Shown here piece by piece: positions 55,560-64,000 of a stretch of 64,000 bases of DNA. Position numbers and translations under genes: made by a program. The notes beneath the pieces are model-generated. The model saw nothing but the letters and a program-made list of their open reading frames with translations, had not been told where the DNA came from and did no database searches. Location: NCBI GenBank assembly GCA_025617375.2, contig JAMYGW020000004.1:496001-560000 (forward strand), read 5' to 3'. Source of the DNA: Acarospora socialis. Lineage: Eukaryota; Ascomycota; Lecanoromycetes; Acarosporales; Acarosporaceae. Within the stretch, counting starts at the first letter, position 1. The number at the start of each line of letters is the position of its first letter.

Positions 55560-57511
55560 ATGGCCCCATCGGCGGTCGGTGTCAAGCGTGGACCTACAGT
55601 ACTGGTTGGACTCCCATGCAAACCTCATACCCAACTTTTGCCACACTGACTCTAACTTCTAATCCCCAGGTCACCGATTCCCGTGAACAACAACGGCCCG
55701 CTCCACAATATCACCTTCCCGCAACCCGCCGCCCGACCTCACGATTCGTCAACGTCGACAACGTCCTTCGCTATGCCTCCGAGATCCCGTCTATGCAACA
55801 ACGCCAACCGCTGCGACCGCACCCCTCACGCACCGGGGCCGGCAGACCCACCGACCCGCGATTGACCGGCCGACTTGCTCCCCAACACATGCCAGCACGC
55901 TCGACCAAGGTGTCGGAAAAGCTCGTTCTGATCCCCGAAGCCGTGCCGGAAGGCGACGAGGAGAAGGGCGATTATGGATTAGACAACGACGCCGCGCCGA
56001 CGCGAGATGACGAGAAGGCGAGGCGGCACGGAGCGCCGAAGGGGGTGTTGGCGGGCAAGAGTTATGCGGAACGCTTACCGAAGGCGCGGCGGGCCGAGAA
56101 GCTGGCGCGCGTGACGGCTTACTGTACGGCGCAGGCGTACAAGATGAAGAGCACGGCGGCTTTTGTGAAGGACAAGCATTGTGCCAAGACGAAGCTGTAT
56201 GACGATTGTCTGTATACGGTCTATCATCTGCCGCTATTGCCTGGAAGTGATGGATATCGAATACGGAGTAGCCCGGTGTTGAAGAGTCCGGGCGGCAAGG
56301 TGCTGCTGGACGAAGAGATTGAAAGGAGTGAGAGGCGGGATTATCATGAGGGGTATTTCGAGGACACGGAAAGCTACGGTGTGCGAGGGAACGAAGGCAC
56401 CGAGGAGGAACCCTCGAGGAACGATGACAGCCGTCAACAGCACGACCACGAAGGCGGCAATGGCAGAAGAGACAGCGACCAATCGCGGCGGTCCGAAAGT
56501 CCCACCCGACTCGCCCCCGACGCATTCGCGTTCGCGGAAATGTTCGTCTTCTCCTACGGCGTCGCCGTCTTCTGGAACTTCACGGAGAAGCAAGAAAAAG
56601 ACATCCTGGCCGACCTCACCTTCTCCGCCCCCGCGACGGGCGTCTCGCTCGTGACGCGACCTCAGCGCGAAGAGGACTTCGAGACGGAGGAGTTCCACTT
56701 CGAGTACTCGCCCGAGACGCCGCGGCCGCGCGTCTTCAACGACATGATCACGCTGCGCTCCGGCGACCACATGGTCAAGCTGGCCATGTCACACGCCATC
56801 GCACAGAGCACGAAGCTCAGCTTCTTCGAGGAACGCATGGCCAATCAGATGAATGAGGCCCAGTACGTGCCCCGACGGCTGGCGTTGACGGGAAAACTTG
56901 GCATGAAGAGGGAGGAGGTGGTCAAGATTCTGGGGAGGCTGTTTAAGAGTCGGGTCGATGTTAATCTCTGTATGATTACCTCCCCTACCCCTACCCACCG
57001 CTTACTCCTTCCTACGTGAGAGTCACGTCTGACTAGGACGGATGTATAGCGTCCAACATGTTAGACGTCCCCAACTTCTTCTGGGACAGCGAACCGACGC
57101 TGCACCCGCTCTACCACGCCGTGCGCGAATACCTCGAGATCAAGCCGCGCATCCAGGTCCTAAACGAGCGCTGCCGCGTCTTCCTCGACCTCGCCGAGAT
57201 CTTGTCCGATTCCATCGCCGATAACAAAATGTCCCGTACGTTTTGCTCACTCCCTTCCCCTATTTTTGGTAGTTAAGGCCACCGGGACGGTAGGAAGGAA
57301 GAAACGAGGCTCGAAAAGAAAGCTAACGGGCTCAATCTGTGCGTGTTTAGGATTGACGTGGATTATTATTGTTTTGATCCTCCTGTCCATCTTTGTCACT
57401 TGCTCCGAGGTCTTTCTTCGCTTCGGTATCCTCTCGACGAGGCCGAAGGGCAACGCCGTCTCTGGCTCAGGTGCCTGTCTCATGGCTGTGGGGATGAAGG
57501 ATGGGTTATAG
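55560..57511 (+). CDS. RMD1-like (DUF155) mitochondrial membrane protein
   Basis: Related to yeast Rmd1/Rmd8 and animal RMND1, which support mitochondrial translation or sporulation. Four exons (55560-55604, 55670-56969, 57050-57235, 57351-57511) give 563 residues. The start MAPSAVGVKRGPTVL joins to VTDSREQQRP in the frame of the main body. DUF155 blocks are VTAYCTAQAYKMKSTAAFVK, TKLYDDCLYTVYHLPLLPG, FAEMFVFSYGVAVFWNFTEK, RPRVFNDMITLRSGDHMVKL, AISH-like AMSHAIAQSTKLSFFEERM, LGRLFKSRVDVNL and NERCRVFLDLAEILSDSIAD. A C-terminal membrane segment is WIIIVLILLSIFVTCSEVFL. A disordered acidic insert (about residues 285-330) is unusually rich in Glu, Asp, Arg and Ser. An ORF running upstream to 55490 has no ATG. 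Confidence 0.9.
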
Positions 57512-57778
57512 ATAGGCTTTCGAAATGAACCACGCTAACCGGCATGATCGTAGGATCAAAAGGGTGGGGAACAATGGCAGGCGCATACTTCGTTGGCGTG
57601 AAAGGGGGCTTAGCGATGGCGTCTGGAGTCCTCATACTCGTACACAATTCAATAAAGATAACAAGCCGCATTCTATCGAAACAGGAGACCTTCACATCCT
57701 ACAAACTCCAAAAGCCCCGCAAACTCCATCCTTTACCCGGACTCCCCATTCATCCACCTCGACCTCAACCTCCACCCC

Positions 57779-59927
57779 CTAACTACCCAGCCCCAACCCC
57801 CTCACAAACCTCACCTCATCCGCCTGCCTCTCCAACGCCCTCCTCATCGTCATCCCATAAATCCGCTCCTCCCTCCCCACCGACCCACCCAACTCCTCCT
57901 CCACCTCCTCCGCCGAAACCGCCAGGTCCGACTTCTCCCCATACCTCACCATCCCCACGCGCTCCCCCGTCCAGATCAACAACTGTTCCCTCCCTGCACC
58001 ACTCACACTGCGACTCTCACCCTCACCCAAACCCGCACCCGTCGTCAAGATCTTCCTCGCCACATCCCCTCCACCCTCACCCCGAGCCCCACCCCCACTC
58101 CGGCTATCTACAGAAGACGCGCCAAACAACCCCCCCGTCCTCCGCGGCGCCACTCGCCCTCGCCCTGGCCCTGGCCCTGGGCCTCGGGACCCCGACGCAT
58201 TGATATTCCAGCTCCGCACAGCCGTCGAGCCATCGCGCTCCACCCACCTGAGCGCGCCGTCGCCGTCGGCACACACGAGCCGCGTGCCATGCGGCACGAC
58301 GGACAGGAGTTTCGAGCGGGACGCGCTGACGCGGTTCTTGAAGGACGAGGAGGCGTCGGTCGACGTGAAGGGCGCTCTGGCGTCGACGGCGGAGGAGGCC
58401 GAGGAGGAGGCGAAGGCGGCGGGAGGGCGCAGGCCGTAGAGTTCCAGCGAGCCCTTGCCGTTGTACTCGCCGGCTGCGACGAGGGTGGTGCCGGGGCGGG
58501 TCTTGGCGGCGCGGACGGCGGGCGCGGAGAGCTGGTTGGTCTGGCGCAGGAGGTTGTCGTCGAGCGGGGAGAAGGGGAAGGGTAGGGAGGTGAGGGCGCA
58601 GAGGCGGGCGCCGGAGTGGATGGTGCTGTGCAGGCGGGGGAAGGCGCGGCGCGAGTAGTGCAGGATGCTGGGGAAGCGGCCGGCGACGAAGATGGAGGTG
58701 TGGGTGTAGTGGTGGGGGTGGTGGGTGGTGGTGGAGCGGTTGGAGCCTAGCGGGTCTAGGTGTAGGATCGAGAGTGGGCCGGGGCGGAAGAGAGGGGCCG
58801 GCGGAGAGGTGGTGCCGGCGGAGGCTAGGCGTCGCTGTAGGCTGCTGGGCTGGCCGCGCAAAGGGGAGGCCGGGAAGGTGGCGACGTGGTCGAGGAGGTC
58901 GGAGGGGTGGTGCGAAGTGCGGGCATTGTGGCCGTGGCGCGGGTCGTGCAGGTGGAGGCTGAGAGTCGTGCCGACGGTCAGGGGGAGAGGGTGCTGCGCT
59001 TCGGACAAGGCGGAGATGGAGAAGGGATAGCGTTGGTGCGAGACGATCTGTAGAGTCTCCAGATCGACCTCGTTCAGCGCGCTCTGCACGGCGAAGTACG
59101 CCGTCTGGCGGAAGCTGTCGACGCTGACGCACTCCACAACTCCGGTGCTGGTCATCTTCGCCCGTTGGTATGCCGGATCTTTCCAGCTTGAATTCTGTTC
59201 GCCGTCGACGGATAACAACCCCGCCTTGCTGCGTGCGATGATCCTACCCTGCCGACTACGCGTCGCGCTTTCAGGTTCGCTGATGTCCCACATACACACG
59301 CTTCCGTCGTCTAGAGGAGCCACCATCATGTTCCCGCCTCCAGCGTCCTGGCCGTCAAACAACGCCATACCCTGTACTTCGCGCTTCTCACCTCCGCCGC
59401 CACGGTCGTCGTAGGCGGTCGGCTGCTGCAGCCAGTTCATCGAAAGCGGCGCGTATCGGGCTATGTATTCGCTATACCAATCCACCCTTTCGGTCGGGTA
59501 GGAGGGGTCCCAGTTCGCCAACGCCCTTGCCCTCTCGTTCGACCTGTCATCCCTTGCTGTCTCCCCAGCAGAGGCCGTGCCAGGTCGATCGCCATGGTCA
59601 GGGAGAGGAGCATCAAGGGTGTGTGTGAAGTTGGTTGCTGCTTGTTGCAGTGCGAAAGCTACGGGTGCATGTGCTGGTGTGACAGTCGGACGCTGTTTCC
59701 CTCGTCCCCAACGGCTGGCGCCGAACTGGGAGTTCTCGTAGATGAGGAGCTTCCATAGCTGGTTGTCGCGGCCGAGCTCGAAGAGGCGTTTGGAGACGGC
59801 CTGGAGTCTGACGATGTCGAGTGGGTCGAGGACTAGAGAGGCGTCATTAACATGGAAATAGAGGTGAAGAGTAGCTCTTACAATCTACAATGTGGACTAA
59901 CAGCTCCGCCGGCAACCCTTCTAGCAT
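57779..59927 (-). CDS. F-box protein with beta-propeller-like body
   Basis: A likely substrate adaptor of an SCF ubiquitin ligase. Two exons (59882-59927, 57779-59832) give 699 residues. Joining them gives a clean F-box at the extreme N-terminus: MLEGLPAELLVHIVDFLDPL, then DIVRLQAVSKRLFELGRDNQ and LWK. The body has stretches that look like WD40 blades (MALFDGQDAGGGNMMVAPLD, then DGSVCMWDISEP; LSVVPHGTRLVCADGDGALR). The repeats are weak and I cannot count them safely. The C-terminal third is Gly/Ser-rich. The donor GTAAGA at 59881 was chosen because it gives HIVDFLDPLDIV in frame. The 3' half is very GC-rich with strong shadow ORFs on the other strand. Substrate unknown. Confidence 0.85.
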
Positions 59928-60680
59928 GATAGATGACTTATCAGTGATGTTGACTCTAAGTGATCAATGCGTAGTATCACATGCAGTTCGCCGGATATCG
60001 TTCATCGAGCCTGCGGAATTCCTCTGTCAGGCTCGAGATACTAGAGGGCAAACTTAGGTATAACAAGCAAATGCACCGAGAGATGCCCTTTATGTCCATT
60101 CGGCATTACCAGTACTCGTAGACCGGACACCGGGAGAAACAATACTGAAACAGCCATATGCGCCTAAGTGAAGTAGCACAAGGTCACAGGGATCGATCAA
60201 AACTCGAAGAATATATCTTGTCTATGTCTATGAGCGAATGTCCGGCTAACTATGTACAAACGAAAGGAAAAGACGTGTAGGACCAGTCGAGGCAGGAAGT
60301 GACCGACCACAATCCTCGACCGAACCAGCAGTCAACTCCTCTACCAACCTGACTCCCGGCAATGGTAGGTCAGCGTCCAGAGACGCTGTCCAGCGCCAAA
60401 GCAAGCAGTCGAGAACTGATCAAGGAGAACCCTCCCCCCTTGGCGGATCAACCTTTCGGTCAGGTCTATGACCTCCTGGTAGGTCAGTCTCAGAGAGACT
60501 GTCCAGCCCCAGAAGGAACACAGACGGGAAGGAATGGGTTCCAACCTTGGAGGAAAACGGACATAAAATGACAATAACGCCAAATCCAACCCGTGCTATG
60601 CAAAAAAACGATACACAAAACCACAAACAAGCCCCATCCAACCACCCCGACCGAACTCCAGGACCAGTGCAGACCGAGCC
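59928..60680. other. Intergenic with hairpin repeats
   Basis: No gene is supported. Holds the paired hairpin repeats at 60363-60514. On the minus strand it is the 3' side of the nucleoporin gene and the promoter side of the F-box gene. Confidence 0.5.
60363..60514. repeat. Two direct repeats forming covarying hairpins
   Basis: TGGTAGGTCAG begins both copies (60363 and 60478) and TGTCCAGC follows each stem. Copy 1 has CAGCGTC (60371-60377), loop CAGA, GACGCTG (60382-60388). Copy 2 has CAGTCTC (60485-60491), loop AGA, GAGACTG (60495-60501). Both stems are 7 bp and are extended by GG/CC beyond a T-T mismatch. The two differing stem positions are matched by changes on the other arm. Between them is a smaller hairpin AGGTC-TAT-GACCT (60462-60474). 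This pattern suggests selection on RNA or DNA structure, but no known RNA family was recognised. Confidence 0.6.
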
Positions 60681-63600
60681 CTAATTGGACTTACTCTCCT
60701 CCAGGATGCTTGCCAGCTTAATGGCGTCTTCGTCCTTCTTCACTTTGATCACCCATGTCTGTAGGTTGCCATCTTCGGAGGCGATAGCCATCTTGACTGC
60801 GGCGGGAGCTTGGTGTTCATATTTAACGCCGGCCAGGAGTGCAGCGTTCAGAACAAGCCTACCACTCGGGTCCAGTCTCATAATGATGCGAGCTTTGCCG
60901 GTTCTGCGGTGTTTCAAGACACGGAACGGCCCGATTCCTTTGTTTTGCCAACCTCGCTTTGTCTGCTCGTCTTTCGCCTCGGCAAGCCACATCATTGCTT
61001 TGGCGCGGACCTCGAACAGGACGTCTTCTTCTTCTTCACCGGGACCCACAGTGGTCAGGTTGAGCTGTTCTGCATTGTTTGTGGTTTCAGCTTCAGCACC
61101 TTCGGCATTGGACTCACTCTCTCCACCGGTGTCGGTCGTTATACCGGGGGAAGTTGCACGAGAGGAAGCAACCGAGGTTGCCGCCGAAGGGGCTAGTAGC
61201 GAATTTGCGGTGTTCTTGGGAAGCTCCCTGATGTTGTTCCCGTTTTCGTCTTTCGAAATCCGGTCAAAAAGGCTCCTCCCGGGGGCAATGGCGGGTGGTT
61301 TGTCAGAGAGGTGTCCAAAGATATTCGACATGCTGCTCGTTTGAGGGGCGGGACTGTCAAAGACGGAGGCTCCCCCTACAGTAGATGGCGTAAATATACT
61401 GGGGGTCGCTGTAGTTTTGGGGGTGGCCGCCGTGCTCTGCTCGTCTTCCTCGATGACGAAACCTTTACCAGGGACGAACTTGGTAGTCTTGCCCTTGGCT
61501 GCTTCCGCCAGTTTCTGCTTCTTTACACGCTGCTCTTCAGCGTACTTCCGTTCCCATTCGGCTTCATCATCCTCGTCGGAGTCGAAATCTTCTGCCTTTC
61601 GTTTCGCCTTCTCCTTCCGTTCGCTTTCTGCAACGGACTGACCGAACTGAGCCAAGAAATTGGCTGGCTTTCCTGTACTAAAAGTCGGCGCCTTGAATGT
61701 CGGAACACTGATTTTGGGAGGGGTGGCGGTACTAGATCCATTGGAGCTAGTGTTCGTTACTGGGACTTGAGAGTTGCCCTTGAGGTTATTAAAAATGTTA
61801 AACCTCGGAGGCTCTGGGTTAGTCTGCGGAGCAAGCGTTTCTTCAAACTGTGGCTTTGACTTCTTGGCATTAGCTTCGCTGGAGCTGTTGTCCGTTACTG
61901 CGACTTGGGTGTTGCCCTTGAGATTGTTGAAGATATTTGACACTGGAGGTTTTTGGGTGGTCTGTAGGGTAGGCGTCTCTTTAGACTCTGGCTTGGACTT
62001 CTTGGCTGGGCTACCGCTCTCGTCCGCAGTCTCGTTGCCAGTGAACTTTCTCTTATTGCCGTGGGCCTCCTCGAGATGTAACCCTCCCGCAGCAATGATC
62101 TTCTCGTGTGTCTCAGTATAGAAGCGAACAGCATTCTCCACATCTCCAGGCTTTAGCTCCGTCATGCTGGTAATATGCTTCTGAAAGCTTAAGTCGAGCG
62201 AGTGGATGCGATAAAGAGTAATGTATTCTTTCTTCTGATCTTCTGTAAAGTGGGCAGGTGCAGGAGGTGGCATTTCCAGAAACTTGTCGTCTTTGTCTAA
62301 GTTTGGAGCTTGGACTTGCAGTGGAGTGTATCCAAACATGCTGGATGCCTGAGACGTCTGATTGATTTGTGAAACGGGGCTTGTTCCGTTGACTCCGTTC
62401 GTCAACTTCGCCTTTTCTTTTTCCACAGCCGGAGACTTGGAGTCGCTCAGGATATCTCGGAAAATATTCGAGGTTTGCGATCCTCCTGCCTGCGCAAACG
62501 GTATGGTTTTGCTGACGCCGTTCGTCAACTTTTCCTTCTGGATCGCAGTTTCGGCTGTCGACGGAGGCGGCTGAGTAGAAGTCGTCGGTTTCGTTGAGTT
62601 CAAGCTCCCAGGAAAGGGAACTTTTGCCGTGGTACTCGGCTGCTGTTTGCTCGCAAGGGGTGATGGAGTAGAAGGGGGCATAAGCAGGCCGGAAAATAAA
62701 CCCTTAGTATTACCAAGTTTAGGAGCTGCAGATGCTGACTTGAGGGTAGCAATAGGGCGCGAGTTCCCGGAGAACAGGGTTTTGTTCACGGTTGCCGCGC
62801 CCGTGGTCGTAGGAGTTGGGTCGGGCGTCGAGGGCGGTTGAGATAGTTTTGAGAACAGATTGGCCGTAACTGATTGTGTATTAACTTCTGTCGAAGTATC
62901 GTTTTGTGGCTGGGACAGGAAAGAGAAAGCTCCCGTCTTCGGGGCATCACCCTTGGCTGGCGTAGTATCAGGTGATATTTGCATCTTTTCCGCGCTTTGT
63001 ACGGATACATTGCTCGGTGACTTGTGTTGTAAGGTGGAATTAATGCTTTGCCCAAAGATATTAGTTGTGGCTGGGGTGGTTTTGTCTTGCTGCACAGACG
63101 TTTGACCGAAGATGTTGGTCGTGGCTAGACTGGTTTTGGCTGGCTGCATAGACGTTTGTCCGAAGATATTGGTTGTGGCTGGAGTGGCTTTCTCTGGCTG
63201 CGCAGCCGATTGCCCGAAGGTAATGGTCGTGGCCGGGGTGGTTTTGTTTTGCTGCACCGCCGTTTGTCCAAAGATATTGGTTGTCAACGGTGTCTGAGCA
63301 ATGTTGCTTGGCTTAGCAGGCGTCTCGCTTGTCGTTTCAGGCTGTGTGCTTTTATCGGCCTCGTCAGACGGATTGTTCAAGGGGTCAGGAGGAATAGGCG
63401 CGAAAAGAGGTATGGAATCCCTTCCAGCAGGCATGTTGAAGATGGAGCCTCTGAAACCTAGGTGGCCACCACCGATACTGCCCTCTGTACCCGAAAAGGA
63501 TGTGGGATGTTGAATCGGTATATTTCCGGGCGTGAAGGGATTGTTGACCTTGGTCGAGAGGGAGAAATTGAACGCTGAGCCATTGGGTGCCGACGGATTT

Positions 63601-63995
63601 GTGCTAGTCGCCTTGCCAGATTGAAATCCGGAGAACGACGCAGATAGACTGCCTGCCTGCGTGCCAGATGGGTTATCTGGCGGGAAACTCTGCGAAGCTC
63701 CGAAGAGGTTTCCCCCATGTACGCCGTTTTGTAGCGCCGAGGACGTGTCTGATGGCTGAGATTGTTGGTCCGTGTTGCTCGGCGCACTATTACTGAGTAT
63801 GTTCGGATTTATATTTGTAAACGGACTCGCCATTTGCTGCTGATGCTCGGGTGGGTCGTAGATTGGCGATGCTCCGATATTCTGAGGGCGACGTGCCAAT
63901 CTACCGCGTACGATCCTGATGGTGAGACCGTTAGCTCTCAAGCACTCAGAGGTTGTGTAACTAAGCAACCACCATAAGATCTCAATAGCGACCAC
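60681..63995 (-). CDS. Nup2-like nucleoporin with Ran-binding domain (5' partial)
   Basis: A mobile nuclear-pore protein that binds Ran-GTP and karyopherins. The open frame runs to the window edge, so the true start is probably outside. The part before about residue 30 (near 63915) is likely intron, with an acceptor CATCAG just before GATCGTACGC; real coding then reads RIVRGRLARRPQNIGASPIY. A central region holds FG-type units, including about five repeats of roughly 20 residues with NIFGQT or TFGQS cores (about 63050-63295). A predicted helical block is FTEDQKKEYITLYRIHSLDL. The C-terminal 130 residues form a RanBP1-type domain: EDVLFEVRAKAMMWLAEAKD, KGIGPFRVLKHRRTGKARII, MRLDPSGRLVLNAALLAG and NLQTWVIKVKKDEDAIKLAS. 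Ran itself is encoded at the start of the window. Confidence 0.9.
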   Translation of the reverse strand: MVAIEILWWLLSYTTSECLRANGLTIRIVRGRLARRPQNIGASPIYDPPEHQQQMASPFTNINPNILSNSAPSNTDQQSQPSDTSSALQNGVHGGNLFGASQSFPPDNPSGTQAGSLSASFSGFQSGKATSTNPSAPNGSAFNFSLSTKVNNPFTPGNIPIQHPTSFSGTEGSIGGGHLGFRGSIFNMPAGRDSIPLFAPIPPDPLNNPSDEADKSTQPETTSETPAKPSNIAQTPLTTNIFGQTAVQQNKTTPATTITFGQSAAQPEKATPATTNIFGQTSMQPAKTSLATTNIFGQTSVQQDKTTPATTNIFGQSINSTLQHKSPSNVSVQSAEKMQISPDTTPAKGDAPKTGAFSFLSQPQNDTSTEVNTQSVTANLFSKLSQPPSTPDPTPTTTGAATVNKTLFSGNSRPIATLKSASAAPKLGNTKGLFSGLLMPPSTPSPLASKQQPSTTAKVPFPGSLNSTKPTTSTQPPPSTAETAIQKEKLTNGVSKTIPFAQAGGSQTSNIFRDILSDSKSPAVEKEKAKLTNGVNGTSPVSQINQTSQASSMFGYTPLQVQAPNLDKDDKFLEMPPPAPAHFTEDQKKEYITLYRIHSLDLSFQKHITSMTELKPGDVENAVRFYTETHEKIIAAGGLHLEEAHGNKRKFTGNETADESGSPAKKSKPESKETPTLQTTQKPPVSNIFNNLKGNTQVAVTDNSSSEANAKKSKPQFEETLAPQTNPEPPRFNIFNNLKGNSQVPVTNTSSNGSSTATPPKISVPTFKAPTFSTGKPANFLAQFGQSVAESERKEKAKRKAEDFDSDEDDEAEWERKYAEEQRVKKQKLAEAAKGKTTKFVPGKGFVIEEDEQSTAATPKTTATPSIFTPSTVGGASVFDSPAPQTSSMSNIFGHLSDKPPAIAPGRSLFDRISKDENGNNIRELPKNTANSLLAPSAATSVASSRATSPGITTDTGGESESNAEGAEAETTNNAEQLNLTTVGPGEEEEDVLFEVRAKAMMWLAEAKDEQTKRGWQNKGIGPFRVLKHRRTGKARIIMRLDPSGRLVLNAALLAGVKYEHQAPAAVKMAIASEDGNLQTWVIKVKKDEDAIKLASILEESKSN

Positions 63996-64000
63996 AGGGT

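Noticed and set aside
58104-59132. 342-codon minus-strand ORF in the F-box gene
   Set aside because: An Arg/Pro-rich alternative frame of the same exon; no motif and no start context.

Overview
This is a gene-dense nuclear window from a filamentous ascomycete (Pezizomycotina), most likely a Dothideomycete. The class call is an inference from gene content: an NWD-type NACHT receptor, a NoxB-type NADPH oxidase, a large-subunit catalase, a PIR-repeat wall protein and several fungus-only membrane families. Genes are short, on both strands, and split by introns of about 50-70 nt with GT donors and AG acceptors. The exon models below were joined by hand from reading frame and family similarity. All complete models have coding lengths divisible by three.

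Layout. 1-2.8 kb: a decayed GT4 glycosyltransferase and one unassigned ORF. 3.3-10.5 kb: Ran GTPase, the proteasome chaperone Nas2/PSMD9, a DH-PH RhoGEF and a small SBDS/Rtc3-like protein. 11.9-14.0 kb: an MFS transporter with a 13-nt exon. 15.1-18.6 kb: an NWD-NACHT-ankyrin receptor. 19.9-24.3 kb: two secreted or surface proteins flanking a nested cluster of terminal-inverted-repeat transposons that includes a dead Tc1-like copy. 24.7-29.1 kb: quinone oxidoreductase, ubiquilin (Dsk2) and a small membrane protein. 29.1-32.1 kb: a 3-kb stretch with no gene I can support. 32.1-34.0 kb: NoxB. 34.5-39.6 kb: a divergent adenosine deaminase-like enzyme and nucleoside transporter. 40.0-42.9 kb: a divergent APC/C-type E2 (UBE2C) and CHK1 kinase. 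43.3-49.4 kb: ribosomal protein eL31, catalase and acid phosphatase. 51.8-60 kb: ELL elongation factor, a DUF2237 protein, an RMD1/DUF155 protein and an F-box protein. 60.7 kb to the end: a Nup2-like nucleoporin with a Ran-binding domain, cut by the window edge.

How genes fit together. Two divergent pairs look functional. The nucleoside importer and adenosine deaminase would form one purine-salvage route. UBE2C and CHK1 are both cell-cycle genes and share a promoter carrying MCB-like and SCB-like sites. The acid phosphatase has a Pho4/NUC-1-type E-box 231 bp upstream. Ran and the Nup2-like protein act in one nuclear-transport system but lie at opposite ends of the window. I saw no secondary-metabolite cluster, CRISPR array, rRNA or convincing tRNA.

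Most notable unexplained structure: two direct repeats at about 60.36 and 60.48 kb that each fold into a 7-bp hairpin, where the two stem differences between copies are compensated on the opposite arm.
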